This document shows positions 46,045 through 56,239 of a DNA stretch of 64,000 bases, piece after piece. The translations under genes and the position numbers were made by a program. The stretch is from Hyperoodon ampullatus (lineage: Eukaryota > Chordata > Mammalia > Artiodactyla > Ziphiidae): positions 2,905,454 to 2,969,453 of the forward strand of contig OX457060.1 in NCBI GenBank assembly GCA_949752795.1, given 5' to 3'. The notes under the pieces are model-generated. The model saw only the letters and a program-made list of their open reading frames with translations. It searched no databases and was not told where the DNA came from. Position 1 is the stretch's first letter. Every line of letters starts with the position of its first letter.

Positions 46045-46180
46045 ATCATTCATTCATTCATTCCTTCATTAACTCATACTGAGCACCTGGCTAAGAGTTG
46101 GGTGGATAAAGAAGACAAAGACCTACTCACCTCCAGGGAGCTCACAGTCTTTCAGAGAAGGCACAAGGGCCTGGAACAGG
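46045..46180 (-). repeat. L2 LINE 3' end with (ATTC)n tail
   Basis: Reversed L2 terminus: four to six ATTC units from 46047, then 'catactgagcacctggctaa' near 46076 and 'ccagggagctcacagtcttt' near 46133. Confidence 0.65.
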
Positions 46181-46299
46181 GGCCAAGCTTGAAACTTGGG
46201 CTCTTGTACTACCTCCCATGCCTGGCCTACCCAGCAGCCAGGGCCACTCCTAAGATTCGCAGGGTCCAGGAAAAGAGTACAGATGGAGTCCACTATTCT

Positions 46300-46725
46300 C
46301 ATTTCCTAGGACTGTCAGAATAAATTATCACAAATCTGGTGGCTCTAAACAGCAAGAATCTATTATCGCACAGTTCTGGATCTGAGAAGTCTGAAATCAA
46401 GGTGTCAGCAGGGCCTTGTTCCCTCTGAAGACCTTAAGAGAGGACCCCTCCATGCCTCCTCCAAGGGGTCCAGGTGTCCTGGGCTTGGGGCTGCCTCTGT
46501 CTTCACATGGCCTTCTCCCCTGTGTTTCTATGTCTTCTCTTCTCTTATAAGGACACTCATCATTGCACTTATGGCCCACCTGTTAATCCAAGATCATCTC
46601 ATCACAAGATCCTTCAGTTAATTATATCTGCAAGGACCCTTTCCCGAAATAAGCTCATATTCTCACGTATCAGGGGTTAGGACTTGGACATATCTTTTTC
46701 GGGCTACAATTCAATCCACTAAACC
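46300..46725 (-). mobile_element. MLT1-like (ERVL-MaLR) solo LTR
   Basis: Reverse LTR: 'cactgcacagttctgg'-type text near 46366, 'ctgaaatcaaggtgtcagca' near 46391, 'tgtcttcacatggccttctc' near 46498 and 'cttataaggacactcatcat' near 46543. No internal coding region. Confidence 0.8.
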
Positions 46726-46729
46726 CACG

Positions 46730-48900
46730 TACCATGTGGCTAAATATGTAAAAGTTATAAATAAAGCTAACTGTCAAATAACTATAATTGTATCTTCTTA
46801 CCTTGACATTTACACGATCATGACAACAAAAGTTTAAAAATATGTGCATATGGTTTCATATGGTCAAGGTTGACCGTATTTAGTCATCATAGCTTATGTG
46901 TGATGACCTATTGATGGGCTGACCGTATTTGGGTAAGTAATAAAGACATACTTACCCAATTATTTATAATAATTCATAAATTATTATATATGTATTCCAT
47001 GAAATTTATTTCTCTTGCCTTCAGTTTGGTGAAATCACTATGTACGTTTCTATAATCGAGAATTTCATGTAATTTGTGTTCAATTGACACAAATGAGGAT
47101 AATGATAACACTCGCCTCACAGGGCTGCTGTGAGGGCAAAATGGGTCCAGCCTGCAAAAACTAAAATGTAAATTGTATTCAGCGTGTACAAAATTAGAAT
47201 ACATTTTCACTTCAAATGTAAATTGAGTCTAAAACTTTGTAACATTACATTTATTTCTGGACTAATTATGAGTATCTTTCTTCTAAAATATTCAGTTATC
47301 TATTAAATTTAAAAGGTAAAATATAAATTGTAATGAAAGAATATCAAATATTTTAACAATTATTTAAATCAATCCTCATTTTTAATTCAACTTCTTGAAA
47401 ATTTAATTAAAGCCTCATAAATATTTTATAAAAATAAGATAATTTTGTAATTTGAGCATTCAGTGCCCATTTAGTTGAACATGTCAATAATCGGTGGTTA
47501 CTGATGTCATATCAGGAACACGTTACGTCTAGACCTACATATATACAAACCTAAGAGTAATATGAAATGTCTAGTATTGCAAAATATTCCGCATTCACTA
47601 TATGTAATGGCTGTGAATACCATATTAATTCTGAGTACCTCCAGAACCACAAACTGGAACATGAAGAAAAGCCAAAAAATAAATAAATAAAAGGATATGT
47701 GGCATTTCTAAAAAATTACACTTGATCATGGCAGAACCTACTGCATTCAGGTTGCCTGAGAGGAAGGAGCTGACACACTAGTTTGCCTTTTCTGTCACCT
47801 AAGTGCTTCCACTGCTCCAGTTCTCCCTGGCCCTTCTCCAGTGACAGCACCCGAACACCCACAGACCTGAAGGCGTTGACTTGTGTTTCAAGGACGTAGA
47901 GCAGGAAACAAGGAGAAGCGTTTCCCTGGGGCCTGAATGGTGTTGGTCCTGAGAGTTGATGTTCAGGGTTACAGATTGTGATGCACCAGCAACAACAGCT
48001 GTATCTCAAGTGACAGAGGCCCTGTGTGCTCTTACATAAATTGTATTGTGTGTGTATGTTCTTGTGACTCGCACATCCCTCTAAACTGTAAGGATTAGGA
48101 CAGGGATCTCACTTGCCCAAGGCAAGTTTCTGGAATACAACTCCCAGAACTCTGTTTTTTTCTCCTGAGTCTAAATCCCACCTGATCCCCCGCCCCCCCA
48201 CCCCCCCACCCCCAGAAAAGGGCCTGCATCCTCTCCTCTGGCCTCCAGAGAACAAAGGCCAACCTTGAATACTCTGCCTTGGAGCTGTTGTTGGGGGACC
48301 CTCCCCGCAACATCTCTGCTACTGACCTCCTCGCCACCTACCTTCCCATCTCCTGCTGGCCTCTCCAAGGCCACCTGTACTGTTCTCTGGAATCAGCTGA
48401 CCTGTGTGCTCCTAAACTTTCCTGACAGTCTGTTTGCCAAGGCCCCCAGGTCTCCTGCCACACACTTGCTTCTTGCTATACCCTGTTCTCTCTTCTGAGG
48501 CCTGCTGGCTGACAGCCCAGCTCTGGTTATCTTGAGGAGTGTCACCTAAGCTAGATCCCTGAATAACCTCTTTGCTCTTGCAAAATTTGCATGGCATGCT
48601 CTTCCCCCTCCTGGGTTAGTGGAGGCTCCAGATTGGCCTCGCTGGCTAACAGAAGCCCATCATAGAAAATGTGGGAGAGATATATCTACATCTCCCACCC
48701 TTGACTACATGCAGTGCCTTATTAAAATAAAGGTTCCAAATGGTATCCAGTCTGCAAACATGGGTTTTTTGTTGTTTCCTTAGCTAGCAGTTTTTAAAAG
48801 TTTGATTCTGAATGTCTTTAAATAGAACTTGCCTACTTCTCCCAATTTTCTTATACCCAGCCCAGTTTACACATTTACATCACCAGTCTAGTCCTGTATG
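46730..48900. other. A+T-rich then GC-richer unassigned sequence
   Basis: Positions 46930-46960 form a hairpin. Positions 47090-47180 hold a possible small MIR piece ('ctcacagggctgctgtgagg'). Positions 47200-47700 are strongly A+T-rich with no repeat signature. Positions 47715-48900 are GC-richer and include a C-rich tract at 48187-48213. No gene recognised. Confidence 0.4.
48187..48213 (-). other. C-rich tract; G-quadruplex motif on the minus strand
   Basis: Four C-runs of five to eight bases separated by single g or a bases. The minus strand therefore has four G-runs with one-nucleotide loops, a textbook quadruplex motif. Confidence 0.85.
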
Positions 48901-48909
48901 TAAACAATA

Positions 48910-49130
48910 AAACATTGTTTTTAGAGCTAGAGAGAAGTGGATTTGAATCTCTTCTCTGCTTCTTACCAGCTTTGTACCCTTAAACAAGTTGTATATCCTT
49001 TCAGAGCTTAGTTTTCTCATCTTTCAAAAGGAATGACAAAGCATACCTAGCAGGTTTGTGACGAAGGCCAAAAGAAAGTGTTTAGTATAGTGTCTGCACA
49101 CACTGGGTGCTCAGCAGTTGGGAGCTCTGT
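48910..49130 (+). repeat. MIR SINE
   Basis: Forward MIR: 'agaagtggatttgaatctct' near 48933, 'cttagttttctcatctttca' near 49007 and 'actgggtgctcagcagttgg' near 49102. Confidence 0.8.
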
Positions 49131-49499
49131 TCCCCTCATACAGGCTCCCTGATTCTCAAGTTGCACTCTCAAATCTGCCAGTAGGGTCGGGGTTTCTCAG
49201 TCTGGATTCTTTATAACCTGGCTCTGATGAGACCCCTTCCTTCCTCCTTTTGGATGAAGCATTTAAGGACTTTAGGGGACAGCCTGCAGCCAGGAACCTA
49301 AGTCAACTAAATCCGATAAATGACTTCTTCTATTATGTAGAAATCATGGGTACTTGTAGGTACTAATTGGCTGGCTGTCTTCTCTACTTTCCTTTACAGC
49401 ATTTAAGTAGTACCTTAACACAATTTTATTTTGGAGCTTTCTAATTATATCACTCCAGGCACCTATTGTCGATGAGCTTGCCAGTGGAGAAAAAAAAAA

Positions 49500-49665
49500 T
49501 GGAGAGTTATTTATGCATTCTTATATTCCACAAGCATTTATGGGGTAGCTGTGATGATCTCAGCACTTCAGAGCATGTCAAAGTAGAAGATGCATTCCCT
49601 GCCCTAGAGGAACCTAAAGACTCACTGGTGAGAAATAATAAACATGTGGGAGATGATCAAATCAA
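49500..49665 (-). repeat. L2 LINE 3' end
   Basis: Reverse L2: 'ccacaagcatttatggggta' near 49529 and 'gatgcattccctgccctaga' near 49589. Confidence 0.55.
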
Positions 49666-49717
49666 AACTCTATGAATCAGATGGTGAGTATTTAAGGGGA
49701 ATGATGTGGGAAAACTT

Positions 49718-49743
49718 AATAAATAATAATAATAATAATAAAT
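49718..49743. repeat. (AAT)n microsatellite
   Basis: About 25 bp of AAT units. Confidence 0.9.
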
Positions 49744-49924
49744 CTGCCAGTATTTTTAAACTATTTTTAAATATAAAGAAATAAAGCAGATGGAGGAATA
49801 TACCCTGGACCATGAACAAAGCCTTGGCGACTGGACAGAGCCGGTGAGGAGCCTGATTCAGTTGGAGTGAAAGTCCCAAGTGGATGAGTGGTTTCATTTC
49901 CACAGACACTGTCAGGCTCTAAAT

Positions 49925-50130
49925 GATCGCTATAATGACCCCAAGTATTTTCCTTGTCCCTGGTCTTTCTTCTACGAGGGCCAATCTGTCACACTCTAGT
50001 CTGACAAAATATTCTAAATACTATGTGAAAAATAATCACTCTCCCACTCAAAAACTTTCAATGGCTCTCCACTCCTTGCCAAATCCCACTGGTCACTGAA
50101 TCCAACTCCCCCAACCCTGTGGTATCCTTG
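49925..50130 (+). repeat. L2 LINE internal fragment
   Basis: Forward L2 text: 'actcaaaaactttcaatggc' near 50046 and 'tcactgaatccaactccccc' near 50094. Confidence 0.5.
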
Positions 50131-50164
50131 TAGATCAGAGGGCACCTCCAGGGTTGGATTGAAG

Positions 50165-50385
50165 TGAAGTTGGATAAAGAGAAGTAGCAAACTGGGTTTG
50201 AATCCCAGCCCAGCCACCAGCAAGCTATGTAGACATCTAAGGAAGATAGTTCACCTTTTGTGCCTTAAATTCGTGCCTCATAGAGTTATTGAGGGAATTA
50301 CAACATTTAAATGCAATTAAAAGGCTTAGAATACTGCTTAGCACATAGTAAATGCTCAATAAGTGTTGGATATTAGTAGAGGAAT
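50165..50385 (+). repeat. MIR SINE
   Basis: Forward MIR: 'aaactgggtttgaatcccag' near 50189, 'cctcatagagttattgaggg' near 50276 and 'gcacatagtaaatgctcaat' near 50340. Confidence 0.82.
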
Positions 50386-50641
50386 GTAAGTGTTGATTAG
50401 TGGAGCAAGTGAACAAGGAAAGAGGTCTCCACTCCCAACACTTAAAGCTGATTGGATGGCCCAATGTAGATGCAGAGGGTAAACTTTTCTCATCCATGGG
50501 TAGTATAAATTGGGGAGGGATAGCAAATATGTCGGATGACAGACTCATGTTCCAAAACTATGCCAACAAGCAATTTGAAAGGGACAGATATAACAAGATA
50601 CACAGAATAGGAAGAGACTCAGCTCAGTGTTTGGTGCACTG

Positions 50642-50825
50642 GTGAACCAGCTCTCTGGAAGGAAAAAAAAAAAGCCCTAATTTGTAGCTTTTGCTGACTT
50701 CCATGGTATAAATATTCCTACGATGCCAATGCCAAGCTACCAATGTGATGTCCCTGAACTCATCTTCCCAACTAGCAATTGGGAAAAGTTGCTAGTACTG
50801 GCCCTTATGGGCCAGTATGAGCTGG
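50642..50825 (+). repeat. Unnamed old interspersed repeat, copy 2 (partner at 13745-13935)
   Basis: Carries 'gaaccagctctctggaagga', 'ccctaatttgtagcttttgc' and 'gctaccaatgtgatgtccct' in the same order as the other copy. Two palindromes occur at its right end (50771-50817). Confidence 0.5.
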
Positions 50826-50964
50826 TTCCAGTATACCCTGAAAACTGAAAACAGAAAGTTCTAAACCAGAGTTAATAAAAGACAAAACAATATGAGAAAA
50901 GATGTGGCCCAGTGCCTCACCATGAAGCCTTTCCACTGAGTGACTTCAGCATGTGAGAGAAGCA

Positions 50965-51165
50965 GGTTAGTGAAATGGCTTAAGAGCTTGGGCTCTGTAG
51001 TCAGATAGCCATGGATTCAAATCTCACCTTCCCAGCTTGCTAGTTACATGATCCTTCTTAAGTCACTATACCTCTTTAATTCTAGTTTCCTCATCTGATA
51101 TAAAGTGGTGATGATGATGATGATGATAATGTGTATTTCATAAGTGTACTCACAGAGTTACATGA
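50965..51165 (+). repeat. MIR SINE with (GAT)n expansion
   Basis: Forward MIR: 'gcttgggctctgtagtcaga' near 50987, 'gatagccatggattcaaatc' near 51005 and 'agtttcctcatctgatataa' near 51084. A (GAT)n run at 51107-51128 replaces the 'gataataat' stretch. Confidence 0.82.
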
Positions 51166-51259
51166 AAAATGTCATTTTAAGAAAGAGCTTAGCAATAAGA
51201 AAAGGATAAGCAAACAAAAGTGGGGAAAATGGACAGAATGTGTATGTAAATGAGCTTTA

Positions 51260-51720
51260 TCTCTTGACAAATCACCCAGTAGTTATTGGTTTAAAACAAC
51301 AGCTGCCTATTTGCTCACTATTGGCAATCTGGGCTGAGCTCAGTGGGAATGGTTCTCCTCCTCAAGGCGTGAGCTGGGTTCCCGCTCATGTTTGCATTCA
51401 GCTGACAGTCCACAGCCTCATTCATTTGTGTAGCAGCTGGCTGGAGGCATGGAGATTACTGGGCTACAAGTCTCTCACCACCCAGCAGGCAGTCTGGACT
51501 CATGCACATGGTGGTAGTTTCAGGGTTCCCAAGAGCAGGAAGAAAAAGCAAGCACCAATGCACAAGCAATTTTCAAGACTCTGGGGTTTCAAGCCTCACA
51601 TTTTCTTGTCTCATTGGCCAAAGCAAGTCACATAGCTAAACCCAGAGCCAATCTGATGGGAACTACCCAAGGATGTGGATTCAGGGTGGGAAATTATCGT
51701 TATTTTTATAATCTACTTCA
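51260..51720 (-). mobile_element. MLT1-like (ERVL-MaLR) LTR, degenerate
   Basis: Reverse LTR text: 'gacaaatcacccagtagtta' near 51267, 'gtttaaaacaacagctgcct' near 51289 and 'ggccaaagcaagtcacatag' near 51616. An open frame of 131 codons (51240-51635) runs through it and has no domain. Confidence 0.6.
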
Positions 51721-51724
51721 ATGG

Positions 51725-52585
51725 AAGAACAGGTATACGATAAACAAGAAAACCTGAATGGCAAATAACTGTATGAAAAAAATGTCCAACAGCACTAGAA
51801 ATGAGGAAAATGTAAATTTAAATGATATATCATTTCATATCCATCATGTTGAAGATTTTTAAACGTCTGGTAAAACTAAGGGATGATCTGAAAAATGGAG
51901 AAATGTGAAATCTCATACGCAACTGCTGGGGAGTAGGCAAATTATGACATACTCATAGAAGTCAGTAATTAAAATGAGTAAATTAGTTTCCATGAATCAA
52001 TATTGAACACACAATTCTGAGTTATAGAATCGTCAGACAATAAAATTCAATACATTTTATAACACATTTTATTTCTATGGATATATACATAGATAGTAAA
52101 GTAAAAAACGTCAGTGGGAAGGACACATGCCAACTTCAGAATAATATTTGTCTCTTAGATAAAGAGATGAAGAGCAAAGAATGCAAAATAAAATAGACTT
52201 CAATTTTATCTGTGTATTTTATTTCTCAAAAAGTAAAGTAACTATGACAAAATAGAATATTAGTTAAATTCAAGAGATAGGTCCATGAGCATTTGCTATG
52301 TTTGAAATATGTGGAGTATTGTACATTTGAAATATTTCATAATTAAAGCAACATTTAAAGAAAGAATATCTAACATCTCTTTTAAATTAAGGAGAAAAGG
52401 TCAGGGAAACAGGAGGATTAAGTTATACAACTGCTTAATTTGGCTGCCAAAAAATATATATATATAATTTTAGGTCATATTCATGGAAGTCTAGAATGTA
52501 GAAAGAAGGTGTCCACATCCCTGCTCTATATGGAGTAGTCAGACGGTGCCTGAGCACACTTTGAAAAGGACATACGCAAATGTGA
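51725..52585. other. A+T-rich stretch, no recognised gene
   Basis: May contain old L1 3' text (for example 'gaaaatgtaaatttaaatga' near 51806). Not assigned with confidence. Confidence 0.35.
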
Positions 52586-52589
52586 GTGT

Positions 52590-52740
52590 GGCCGTTCATT
52601 CAGTCAACACCGCGGGAGCACCTAACTGGCCATCACCATACCAGTTGCTGAGGCTACCACAGAGGACAGAAACCCTGAGTCCCTGCTCTCAGAGGCTCAG
52701 CCTCTATCCCAGCCAATGCACACAACAGCCTTAAGAGTAC
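52590..52740 (-). repeat. L2 LINE 3' end
   Basis: Reverse L2: 'ttcattcagtcaacaccgcg' near 52595 and 'gagtccctgctctcagaggc' near 52676. Confidence 0.55.
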
Positions 52741-52744
52741 ATGG

Positions 52745-53425
52745 GATCTAGGGGGTGGAGGTGGAGAGTTGATTGCATGGCGGTCGGTGAAAAGCTAGAC
52801 CCAAGCCAAGTTATGTGAGGAATGATGTGATGACAAGGCTGCCTCCCACCTCTCTCTGCCACACTGGCTCTGAGTCTACGGGGAACCCTGAAGCTTTAGA
52901 TGGAACAGCTCTGGGTACCTTCTTGCACTGACACACTCAGCACAGACAAGGAGACACCAGCCCGGGTGTCTTCCCCGAAACCCAGCCTTAGCACCCCCAT
53001 GAGAACGACACCCCCAAGCAGAATGGAGGATGAGAACCCTCTGCTCCCTGCATCAGCTCCTCAGAGGCCTTGATCCATGCAAGGCTGAACTGCGAAAACA
53101 GTTATTTTTGCTGTACTGTCTTTTTCTTTCTTTTCAACTTCCTATTTCCTATTCTGTAATTATTGCCAAGAAATGTTCGCAGAAAACCTGCTAGATTTCT
53201 GACAGTCTGTCATGTGGGAGAGAGATGAGCTTTTCCCGAGCGCTGCCCAGAGACTGAAATCTGACTGGGGACAGTGCAGGGAGAGGGGTTTCTGGTCCCC
53301 ATAAGGAAGAACTCTAAGGTCGCTCTGTCCAGAGCAGCAGTGGGCTGGTCCCCTGGGCTTCCCCAGACACTACACAAGAATGCTGCAAAGCAAGTGGCTG
53401 GTTGGCCTTACAAATTATATCAAAT
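52745..53425. other. No recognised feature
   Basis: Unique-looking sequence; 53100-53280 is a weak candidate for a conserved noncoding block. Confidence 0.35.
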
Positions 53426-53721
53426 GCCTTCATTTTTTTGTGATCCCAAATAATCACAGTAAAACAGTTTTAAATTATAGAAATGTTTAAGAAGACAGTG
53501 TAGCCCTGTAATCTCCTCTTCCAGAGCAAACCACAACTATTAACACTTTGATATGTGTCCTCTCAGATGTTTTTTGATGGATATACAAACTTTTAGATGT
53601 GAAAGGGAGGTTATGTTATATGTAAATTGCCTTACAATTCTCTACCTCCCAATCCCCCCCATTAGGTTGTATCTCGTAAGCCTTTCCCACGTCTGGATGT
53701 GCATGACTAGCTGTATGGGTT

Positions 53722-54890
53722 GCATTATTCATTCATTCACAAATACTAATTGAATGTGAGAACACACATGTCAGACACTGCTGTAGGCACTAGTGAACAC
53801 AACTGTAAACAAAGCAAAAGTTTTGCCCTCATGAGATTTTACATCCTAGTGGCAAGGAAAAAAAAATACAAACAACAGACAAGTAAAATATAAAATCTCC
53901 AAAAGATACACACAATAAAGAAAAACAAAGCAGGTTAACGGAACATAGTGCAACAAAGAACACTACTATAGTTTACACATTTAGTTTGGTCATAGAAGAC
54001 TTATCCAAGGGGTTCTGTATCTGTTAACTATAGCTGTGTAACAAATTTTCCCAAAACTGAGTGGTTTAAACAATAATTATTAACACACAGTTTCCATAGG
54101 ACAGGAATCCAGGAGGGTCTTAGCTGCATCCTGTGCTTCAGAGTCTCTCACAGGCTACAGTCAAGGTATCAGCCAAGGCTGTGGACATCTGAAGGCTCGA
54201 CTGGGGAAGGATCCACTTCCAAACTCACATGGTTGTTGGCGAGAATTAGTTTCTCACAGGCTGTTCTCTGAGGGCCTCAGTTCCTCATTGGCTGTTTGCT
54301 GGAAACTTCCTTCAGTTCCTTGTCATGTGCGCCTCTCCATAGGGCAAATCAAAGCATGGCAGCTGGCTTCATCACAGCAAGAAAGAGAGAAGAGCCAGAG
54401 AGAGAACAAGCCAGCAAGGTGGAAATCAGGGTGTTTTATAATCACATCTCAGAAGTGACACCCCCCATCTTTGTGATACTCTACTCATTAATAGCAAGTC
54501 ACTGGGTCCAGCCCACACTCAAAGGGAGGGGATCATACAGGGTACAAATACCAGGAGGAGGGATCACTGGGGGACGTTCTAGAAGCTGCCTACTACAGGC
54601 TGATATTTGAACAGAGGCATAAATGAATTGAGGGAGTGAGTCATGTGAGTATCTGGGGAAAGAACCTTCCAAGAGGAAGAACAGCAGGAGCAAAGCCCCA
54701 AGGAACTGCCTTGGTCTCTGAACGAGGAGCGACCAGAAATGCCATGTGGCTGGAGCCGGGGAGGGAAAGCATTCTGGGAAATGAGGTTGAAAAAGCAGGC
54801 AGTGACAAGGTCATGACAGGCTTTGTGGGCCATGGAAGGACTTGGGATTTTATTTTCAGAGAGATGGGAAGCCACAGTATTCCTCTAGTT
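53722..54890 (-). repeat. L2 LINE, minus strand, split by an MLT1 LTR
   Basis: Reverse L2 at 53722-54017: 'ttcattcattcacaaatact' near 53729 and 'gttttgccctcatgagattt' near 53820. At 54605-54890: 'attgagggagtgagtcatgt' near 54627 and 'tttgtgggccatggaaggac' near 54822. Confidence 0.65.
54018..54601 (-). mobile_element. MLT1-like (ERVL-MaLR) solo LTR, nearly full length
   Basis: Reverse LTR: 'ctatagctgtgtaacaaatt' near 54028, 'tgaaggctcgactggggaag' near 54190, 'tgcgcctctccatagggcaa' near 54328, 'caagtcactgggtccagccc' near 54496 and 'agaagctgcctactaca' near 54582. The 104-codon frame at 54296-54610 is only a chance opening in it. Confidence 0.88.
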
Positions 54891-55294
54891 TGCATTACAA
54901 TAATTTACTTACCTGACTCTTCAAATGGTGAAGATCACTTCTCATTTCTGTTTCTAAAAATGCCACACCCTAACATATGTGTGTGTGAGAATGCATTTGT
55001 GCGGGTAATATAGGATACATACTCCTATATATGTGTGTATGCATGTGTGTATCCTAAGGGGTTTTTCTGGGTTGAAAGGTATGTGCATTTAAAAATATAG
55101 ATGCACACCTATAACTAAAACGCACTCAAAAAGGCTTTTCCAATCAACTCTCCCACCAATGTTGTGCAAAAAAGAGCCCTGGCCAACACTAAGTGGTATT
55201 AAGCTTTTGAATCTGTGTTAATCCGTTACGGAAAATGTGGCATTTCATTGTGATTTGCCTTTGTTCCCTTGCTAAAGAGGATGAGTGGTTTTGC

Positions 55295-55650
55295 ATCTGC
55301 TAGGAGGATGAAGCTTTTCACATCCTTCTCTTTCTTCCTTCCTGATCAGGTCTAAGTGTCCTCTACTCTGACGGGCTCCAGTGCAGTCAGCCCTGTAGCC
55401 CCAGGAGCTGTCCAGCTGTCTGATACTGCTTCCCTTTGCTCCCTGTGGTCCCAGGACCCACTCAGGCCTCCCCACTGCTGAACCTTTGCTTCCTGCCTTT
55501 GCCTGAACTTTCTCCCTGTGCACCCCTCTCCTCTTGGGTCCCAGACATATCCTCAGCTCCTGGCATCCAGCTGTCTCCACCACACTCTCCGCCAGAGCTC
55601 AGAGGTGCTCAGAGCCACTCCCAGGGTACCAGGCAGCTGGTAGAATAAGC
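55295..55650. other. No recognised feature
   Basis: GC-rich, pyrimidine-rich unassigned sequence. A minus-strand frame of 103 codons has no domain. Confidence 0.35.
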
Positions 55651-55654
55651 TTAG

Positions 55655-56090
55655 GAAGGTGTTCACCAGGCTCCTAGTCAGCTCCAGGTCCTGCATTAAC
55701 CCTCTGACCTTGGGCCAAGTGCCTCCATTTCTCTCCCTAAACCGAGATCAGAAATAATAGTCGCTTCTTTGGTAGGATGATATGAGAATTAAATCAGTTG
55801 AACTATCATTCAAGAATAATAAGAATCGGGCTTCCCTGGTGGTGCAGTGGTTGAGAGTCCGCCTGCCGATGCAGGGGACGCGGGTTCGTGCCCTGGTCTG
55901 GGAAGATCCCACATGCCACGGAGTGGCTAAGCCCGTGAGCCATGGCCACTGAGCCTGCGCGTCCGGAGCCTGTGCTCCGCAACGGGAGAGGCCACAACAG
56001 TGAGAGGCCCGCGTACCGCAAAAAAAAAAAAAAAAAGAATAAGAAGAATTATACCGGGCACTTAGTAGGTGGTCAGTAAATGAGACCTGT
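55655..56090 (+). repeat. MIR SINE, split by a CHR-2 SINE
   Basis: Left part: 'ctgaccttgggccaagtgcc' near 55706 and 'atatgagaattaaatcagtt' near 55780. Right part after the SINE: 'gggcacttagtaggtggtca' near 56056. Confidence 0.7.
55828..56034 (+). mobile_element. CHR-2 type SINE
   Basis: Full-length short form with a 17-A tail. The TSD aagaataataagaat (55812-55826) pairs with aagaataagaagaat (56035-56049), one mismatch. It is inserted in a MIR. Confidence 0.96.
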
Positions 56091-56109
56091 CACCATCACC
56101 CCATCCTGC

Positions 56110-56235
56110 CATGCTGGCATCTGCATCCCTGGAGGGCAGAGACAGTATCTCACTCACTTGTTCCAGAGCATCTTATACAGTGGCCTGCACAATACAGCAT
56201 TCAGTAATTACTGGTATAATTATTAATGTGTCAAA
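56110..56235 (+). repeat. Possible L2 3' end fragment
   Basis: 'tccctggagggcagagacag' near 56128 and 'agtggcctgcacaatacagc' near 56179 resemble a forward L2 3' end, though weakly. Confidence 0.4.
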
Positions 56236-56239
56236 TAAA

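Larger units (their letters stand above)
45310..46045 (-). repeat. MIR SINE, split by an L1 insertion
   Basis: The left part (45310-45404) carries 'ggcagctaccatttatttat' and 'gattgactcatttgatcctt'. The right part (45899-46045) carries 'cagaggatgaactaagactt' and 'ttaatccagccaaacctggc'. The order is a reverse MIR. Confidence 0.75.
53430..55290 (-). mobile_element. L1M-type 3' end in two parts around an L2 block
   Basis: The left part (53430-53720) has 'aaaccacaactattaacact' near 53527 and 'tatgtgtcctctcagatgtt' near 53551. The right part (54890-55290) has 'tttctgggttgaaaggtatg' near 55064, 'tcaactctcccaccaatgtt' near 55144 and 'catttcattgtgatttgcct' near 55241. These are reverse L1 3'-end phrases in consistent order. 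The central block belongs to L2 plus MLT1, so the history is complex. Confidence 0.5.

Noticed and set aside
54296..54610. 104-codon open frame
   Set aside because: It lies entirely within an MLT1-type LTR.
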